The position numbers and the translations under genes are program-made. A stretch of DNA of 64,000 bases from DASPWV01 sp046726375. Lineage in GTDB: Bacteria; Acidobacteriota; Vicinamibacteria; Vicinamibacterales; UBA2999. Shown here one piece after another: positions 61,987 through 64,000 of the stretch. A model generated the notes under the pieces. It saw only the letters and a list, made by a program, of their open reading frames with translations, did no database searches and was not told the origin of the DNA. Location of the stretch: NCBI GenBank assembly GCA_046726375.1, contig JBKPAJ010000062.1, positions 1-64,000 on the forward strand. Reading direction: 5' to 3'. Each line of letters begins with the position of its first letter. Position 1 is the first letter of the stretch.

Positions 61987-62136
61987 TCAAACCGGACGAC
62001 GTCCCTGGATCACGCGGATCAACACGATCGCAATCGCGATGATCAGCAGAACGTGAATGAACCCACCGAGAGTATAGGAGCTCACCATTCCCAACAGCCA
62101 AAGAACGATGAGCAGCACGAGAATCGTAGTCAGCAT
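61987..62136 (-). CDS. Lmo0937-family small membrane protein
   Basis: 49 residues: MLTTILVLLIVLWLLGMVSS followed by YTLGGFIHVLLIIAIAIVLI and a basic RVIQGRRPV tail. The central SSYTLGGFIH is the hallmark of this family of two-helix membrane proteins, often induced by stress. AGGAG lies eight bases before ATG 62136. It is too short for many gene callers. It is next to YtxH and other envelope-stress genes, which fits. Confidence 0.85.
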   Translation of the reverse strand: MLTTILVLLIVLWLLGMVSSYTLGGFIHVLLIIAIAIVLIRVIQGRRPV

Positions 62137-62162
62137 CTGAATGGCTCCTTTGTTGGTTCCAC

Positions 62163-62495
62163 TTACACGCTGGGTGCGGTATTTGGCATACGGTCGGTCG
62201 TAGTCGTCGTGGACGTCGACGTCGTACGATCGGCGCCCGAAATCCGGTCGGTCACCGACGACACACGGTCGGATAGCTGGCTGGAGATCTGCTGGCCGCG
62301 CTCGCGTGCCTGCTGGCGCAGTGTCTCGGTCGCGTCGTTCACGCGATTGGCGAGTCCGCGGTACTGCTCTCCGAGGAGCTCGCGTGTCTCTGATCCCGTC
62401 TTTGGCGCAAAGAGCAGCGCCACTCCGGCGCCGATCACGGCGCCTGCGAACAACCCCAGCGCGAAGCTGGCTCCGGTCCCTTCCTCTCGATACAT
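62163..62495 (-). CDS. YtxH-family membrane protein
   Basis: 110 residues. The hydrophobic start GASFALGLFAGAVIGAGVAL with LFAPKTGSETRELLGEQYRG is the YtxH signature. An amphipathic helix (ANRVNDATETLRQQARERGQ) and a Thr/Ser-rich tail follow. These proteins sit in the inner membrane and are linked to envelope stress. The Lmo0937 gene follows on the same strand. Confidence 0.87.
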   Translation of the reverse strand: MYREEGTGASFALGLFAGAVIGAGVALLFAPKTGSETRELLGEQYRGLANRVNDATETLRQQARERGQQISSQLSDRVSSVTDRISGADRTTSTSTTTTTDRMPNTAPSV

Positions 62496-62512
62496 GATCC
62501 GCTACCTCCTAT

Positions 62513-62902
62513 TCACCCTTCGACTATCGACATGTTCGATTGCGTCCGTCTCGGTGCGCGCCAGCGCTTCACCATGCGCAGCAGTCCGCCCGCAACGCCC
62601 GCGGCCACCGCCGCGCGCGGCCACACCAGCGCGCCAAGCCGGCCGGCAGTGTCGTTCACGGAATCGATCGCACGGCTCACATCGTCGGTGCGGGTGCGAA
62701 CGACGGCGCTCGTGTGTTCGAGATTCGTCAACACGCCTTCGACGCGCAGCAGCAACGGTGACAGCTTCGTGTCGAGAGTGTGCGTCGCGCCTTGATACGT
62801 GCGAAATACAGCGATGGCGGCGGCGATCATGAAGAGCGTCTGCACAACGCTCGCAATTGCGAGCACGACGAGGATCATGTTTGTCGTATCGAGCCGCTCC
62901 AT
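62513..62902 (-). CDS. DUF948-like membrane protein
   Basis: 129 residues from ATG 62902 (GAGGCAGAGGC upstream). One N-terminal helix (MILVVLAIASVVQTLFMIAA) and a long coiled-coil-like stretch VEGVLTNLEHTSAVVRTRTD and DDVSRAIDSVNDTAGRLGAL, the shape of DUF948 proteins, which often neighbour YtxH. A second hydrophobic stretch (AAVAAGVAGGLLRMV) is near the end. The 137 bases upstream are empty. Confidence 0.75.
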   Translation of the reverse strand: MERLDTTNMILVVLAIASVVQTLFMIAAAIAVFRTYQGATHTLDTKLSPLLLRVEGVLTNLEHTSAVVRTRTDDVSRAIDSVNDTAGRLGALVWPRAAVAAGVAGGLLRMVKRWRAPRRTQSNMSIVEG

Positions 62903-63039
62903 GCCTCTGCCTCTGTAAAGCCGTCGAGCCGTAATGCAGGGTTCATGCCCGCGTCCAGAAGTCGCGACCTCTGCCGTCAAGTGGCTTGGGGAGTAGTGTG
63001 AAACTCGCGCCGCGCCGGGCGGCTCAACTATCCAACCGA

Positions 63040-63471
63040 TTACCTGTTCTGGCTAAACCGCTTCACAACCGGCTCAGCGTGGCTGCGTCCGTGTTGCAGC
63101 AGCCATTCGATCTCCGCGACGAGGGCTGCCGGATCGCACGGCTTCACGACGATCGCGTCAAAGCCGGAAGCACGTGCTTGGTTGAGCTGTTTGACGTGCG
63201 AATAACCAGTTGCTGCGATCAAGGGAATATGCTGTGTGTCGGGCGCCTCGCGAAGACGAATTGCCGCTTCAAAACCCGTAATTCCGGGCAATTCTAGGTC
63301 GAGCACAATGACATCCGGCATGTGGCGATGCGCCTGCTCAACGGCCGCTAAACCATCCTCGGCCTCAACGACGTCATACCCGACGGCTCGGAGATACAGA
63401 CCCCAGATCTCGAGTGCATCGGGGTAATCATCGACGAGGAGAATGCGCTTCGGCGGCACGACAACTTCCAA
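63040..63471 (-). CDS. Single-domain response regulator
   Basis: 143 residues: a receiver domain only. Asp14/Asp15, phospho-acceptor Asp58 (VIVLDLELPGITG), Thr88 (IAATGY) and Lys110 (IVVKPCD) are in place. There is no output domain, so it acts on another protein, as CheY or Spo0F do. It is divergent from a histidine kinase gene 91 bases away, a likely partner. The C-terminal ~20 residues are unstructured and basic. Confidence 0.92.
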   Translation of the reverse strand: MEVVVPPKRILLVDDYPDALEIWGLYLRAVGYDVVEAEDGLAAVEQAHRHMPDVIVLDLELPGITGFEAAIRLREAPDTQHIPLIAATGYSHVKQLNQARASGFDAIVVKPCDPAALVAEIEWLLQHGRSHAEPVVKRFSQNR

Positions 63472-63562
63472 AGTCAGGATCGCCGGGACTACCCCGGGAT
63501 CTCTCCGCAGAGGCTGACTTCAAGCTGCATGCCACGGGCGACGGTGGTAGGCTCACGTGGCA

Positions 63563-64000
63563 TGTCGGTTGATATCAGCGACGTTCTGCATGTGCTTGCG
63601 CATGAGCTTCGAGGACCGTCAGGCATCGCGCAGGGCTATCTCCGCATGCTGCTGGAAGACCGTCTGACCGATTCAGCGGATCGGCGCCGCGCCCTCGAGC
63701 AGACGCAACGCGCATTGGCGCGCGTGAGCGAGTTGACCGCAGAAAGTACGCAACTGGCGAACTGGTTCGACACACAACGCGAGAACAAGGCGGTTGGCCA
63801 CGTTGATGCGCGCGCGTTGATCGAGCGCGTCGCAGCGAATACGGGCATCGAACCCGCCCCGACCACCCGCATCGATGTGATGCCGGCGAGTGCGTCGGTG
63901 CCGACCGGAAACGAAGACGCACTCGCCGCGGCGCTGGTCGCGTGCGTGAAGGCGACCGCGCGCGAGCTGAAAGGCAAGCCGGTGACCATTGCGGCGCGCG
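63563..64000 (+). CDS. Histidine kinase, N-terminal part (cut by window edge)
   Basis: About 146 residues from ATG 63563; the ATPase domain runs past the edge. The dimerisation domain begins at once with the phospho-acceptor box VLAHELRGPSGIAQGYLRML (His14), with no sensor or membrane segment before it, so it is a cytoplasmic kinase. The second dimerisation helix (RRALEQTQRALARVSELTAE) follows. The start of an HATPase_c domain with NEDALAAALVACVKATA (a degenerate N-box) is visible. It faces the single-domain receiver gene and is a likely partner. Confidence 0.85.

Overview
The window is high-GC bacterial chromosome. Its overall character points to Acidobacteriota, probably class Vicinamibacteria. 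The signs are two very large serine/threonine kinases with N-terminal kinase domains, one with a C-terminal propeller and one with a polytopic membrane tail. There is also a remnant of an acidobacterial-type MacB-like permease, a cluster of GTAGCGGCGGACC-type palindromic repeats, and many GTG/TTG starts with 1-4 base gene overlaps. This assignment is inference; no rRNA gene lies in the window.

Layout. 1-6.6 kb (minus): selB (cut by the left edge), rnr, glycerate kinase, a small helical protein with its own promoter, and ftsX/ftsE, both frameshifted. 6.6-15 kb (minus): a membrane protein fused to a DUF3108 domain, a zinc-ribbon kinase, gatB and pckA. 15-25 kb (plus): an ECF sigma factor, its anti-sigma factor and plant-type ispH as one overlapping unit, then a Spy-like protein, TolC, membrane-fusion protein and RND pump. 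25-31.4 kb (minus): folK, a helical protein, a DksA-type zinc finger, a two-gene ABC system, an SGNH hydrolase and a PP2C phosphatase. 31.5-36.8 kb (plus): a TPR sigma-54 activator, a PilZ protein, a BNR-repeat protein and a DUF2834 membrane protein. 37-48 kb: thiol dioxygenase with a metallo-beta-lactamase-fold hydrolase, an acetyltransferase, a DUF1028 protein, M13 and YpfJ metalloproteases, a frameshifted ArsR regulator and a propeller kinase. 48-52.5 kb is an accessory-looking stretch ending at tRNA-Leu(UAA): permease remnant, MITE, alkyl-sulfatase-like hydrolase, zinc-ribbon protein with a buried start site, and a frameshifted HNH protein. 52.6-64 kb: 2OG oxygenase, MATE pump, a coupled DUF255/crotonase/small-protein unit, YihY, an NtrC-type regulator among small envelope proteins, and a two-component pair running off the right edge.

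The most distinctive signal is between genes. At least four gaps are filled almost stop-to-start by short-period tandem repeats (7, 8 or 12 bp) that usually fold back on an inverted copy. The repeated word differs between loci, but the architecture is the same. Two copies of a ~120 bp palindromic element (26 bp perfect arms in one copy) and a separate 166 bp MITE add to this. Two genes have their Shine-Dalgarno sequence inside a strong hairpin. Frameshifts cluster in ftsEX and arsR, with one more in the HNH gene and probably one in a SYLF remnant, while neighbouring large genes are intact.
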